Assembly (NCBI GenBank): GCA_023248215.1
Contig: JAHFEW010000007.1
Location: forward strand, 22,180-86,179
Length of the DNA stretch: 64,000 nucleotides
Direction: 5' to 3'
Source: Nitrospira sp.
GTDB lineage: Bacteria > Nitrospirota > Nitrospiria > Nitrospirales > Nitrospiraceae
Within the stretch, counting starts at the first letter, position 1, and the number at the start of each line of letters is the position of its first letter. The notes under the pieces are model-generated. The model worked only from the letters and a program-made list of their open reading frames with translations. It searched no databases and was not told the origin of the DNA. The position numbers and the translations under genes were made by a program. This document shows positions 62,968 through 64,000 of this stretch, piece after piece.

Positions 62968-64000
62968 TGGCGGTGGTGGCTCAACAGCGGACGTTGGTGG
63001 GGATCGCCCCGGCGTGCGCGGCCCTGTCCGTGGCGCGAGCGACCTTCTACCGGCGGCAGAACCCCAAGGTGCAGGAGTCCAGGCCCCCGCAGCCCGTCCC
63101 CCGGGCCCTCCCACCCGACGAGCGGACGAGGGTGCTCGCCCTGCTCAACGGCGCCCGGTTCGCGGACCGGGCGCCGGCGCAGGTGTACGCCACCCTGCTG
63201 GACGAGGGGACGTTCCTCTGCTCGATCCCCACGATGTACCGGATCCTTCGGGAGAACCGGCAGGTTCGGGAACGGCGCAATCAGCGTCGTCACCCGAGCT
63301 ACCGCAAGCCCGAACTGCTGGCCACGGGGCCGAATCAGGTCTGGTCGTGGGACATGACGAAACTCCGGGGCCCGGTGAAGTGGACCTATTGCCACCTCTA
63401 CGTGATCCTCGACATCTTCAGCCGGTACGTGACCGGCTGGATGGTCGCGCCGCGGGAGTCGGCCGCGCTCGCCCAGCGGCTGATCGCCGAGACCGGCGCG
63501 AAGCAGGAGGTTGTGCCAGGCCAGTTGTTCATCCACGCTGATCGTGGCACGTCGATGACCAGCAAGCCCGTGGCGCTGCTGCTGGCGGATCTCGGGGTGA
63601 CGCGGAGCCACTCGCGCCCCCATGTCTCCAACGACAATCCATTCTCCGAGGCCCAGTTCAAGACGCTGAAGTACCGCCCGGAGTTCCCCGAGCGGGTCGG
63701 TTCGCTCGAGGACGCCCGCGTCTTCTGCCAAACGTTCTTCCCTTGGTACAACGGCGCGCATCACCACTCCGGAATCGGGCTGAGGACGCCCGAGGCCATG
63801 CACAACGGGCGTGCCTCGGCGGTTCGTGACGCCCGACAGCGGGTGCTCAGGGCCGCCTACGCCACGCACCCCGAGCGGTTCGTGAGGAAGCCGCCCCAAC
63901 CACCCGTGCTGCCTCACGCGGTCTGGAGCAACCCGCCGAAGGAACAATCGGCCTCGCAGGATCGCGCAGGGTCCACGATCTCGACCGTGGACGACCTACC
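62967..64000 (+). CDS. IS3-family transposase OrfB (integrase core), cut by window end
   Basis: At least 344 residues, open to the window edge. DDE integrase core: Asp in WSWDMTKL, Asp in IHADRGTSM, and Glu in SNDNPFSEAQFKTLK; C-terminal GLRTPEAMHNGR is typical of the family. It lies in the -1 frame relative to OrfA, and the frame is open upstream through the A-tract. Appears intact as far as visible. Confidence 0.92.
   Translation, partial: MAVVAQQRTLVGIAPACAALSVARATFYRRQNPKVQESRPPQPVPRALPPDERTRVLALLNGARFADRAPAQVYATLLDEGTFLCSIPTMYRILRENRQVRERRNQRRHPSYRKPELLATGPNQVWSWDMTKLRGPVKWTYCHLYVILDIFSRYVTGWMVAPRESAALAQRLIAETGAKQEVVPGQLFIHADRGTSMTSKPVALLLADLGVTRSHSRPHVSNDNPFSEAQFKTLKYRPEFPERVGSLEDARVFCQTFFPWYNGAHHHSGIGLRTPEAMHNGRASAVRDARQRVLRAAYATHPERFVRKPPQPPVLPHAVWSNPPKEQSASQDRAGSTISTVDDL

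Larger units (their letters stand above)
62483..64000 (+). mobile_element. IS3-family insertion sequence, left part
   Basis: Two-gene transposase organisation (OrfA helix-turn-helix, OrfB DDE integrase) and GC-rich codon use clearly different from the neighbours. The left end is only approximate, near the TGTGTC at 62481-62486. The right end is beyond the window, so terminal repeats and target duplication cannot be verified. Confidence 0.8.

Noticed and set aside
62439..63947. 502-codon open frame on the minus strand
   Set aside because: Antisense to the IS3 OrfB, whose DDE motifs are clear. The minus product is Arg/Pro/Gly-rich with no fold pattern; long antisense frames are usual in GC-rich DNA.
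1..64000. CRISPR arrays, tRNA and rRNA genes
   Set aside because: No regularly spaced short repeats and no cloverleaf or rRNA-like segments were noticed; a covariance-model search would be decisive.

Overview
The window reads as a chromosomal segment of a Nitrospira-like bacterium (phylum Nitrospirota). This is inferred from gene content and protein style, not from a marker gene. The clues are a GC-rich Gram-negative genome with Mla-type lipid transport and LpxL-like lipid A acylation, 2-oxoacid:ferredoxin oxidoreductase subunits of the kind used in the reductive TCA cycle, a GlgE-type trehalose/alpha-glucan operon, and very many signalling genes. No rRNA or tRNA gene was seen.

Layout. 1-5636 (+) is a housekeeping run, uppS(partial)-cdsA-dxr-rseP-proS, for isoprenoid and phospholipid precursors, envelope proteolysis and tRNA charging. 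5888-8200 (+) is an orphan GAF-containing PilB/GspE ATPase. 8230-11733 (-) is an Mla-like operon (mlaE, mlaF, mlaD, TPR lipoprotein). 11960-14945 (-) holds three related PilZ proteins around an LpxL-like acyltransferase, then a Cys-rich secreted protein. 15191-17397 has a fatty-acid desaturase, a glycine-rich RRM protein with a strong terminator, and arfB. 17600-27391 (+) is a signalling island: a membrane histidine kinase, a single-domain receiver, a REC-PAS7-GAF-kinase, two NarL-type regulators (one with a degenerate receiver), a pseudo-receiver and three small proteins. 27448-29577 holds a MlaC-like protein and MltC. 29701-32374 contains two decayed genes, a membrane protein and a polyprenol-phosphate sugar synthase/GtrA fusion. 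32472-33844 has a sterol-desaturase-like protein and a small Cys/His-rich ORF.

34093-45476 (+) is a coherent eight-gene trehalose/glycogen operon (DUF5752, TreS, TreT-like, GT2-like, membrane protein, GlgE, maltokinase, GlgB). It can interconvert trehalose and maltose, phosphorylate maltose, polymerise maltose-1-P and branch the product. It is followed by a sigma-54 module: a dyad, a -24/-12 promoter, a secreted protein, an alginate-export-type porin and a GAF-AAA+-Fis activator that probably controls them.

50038-58455 has small proteins (one apparently starting at ATC and therefore easily missed), an RhlE-type helicase, a DUF3574 lipoprotein, a divergent FecR / TPR outer-membrane-protein pair and CsbD. 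58653-62158 (-) encodes erpA, one alpha and two tandem beta subunits of a 2-oxoacid:ferredoxin oxidoreductase, with no gamma or ferredoxin subunit adjacent. A divergent ~110-bp repeat lies on both sides of this block. The window ends inside an IS3-family element of visibly different composition.
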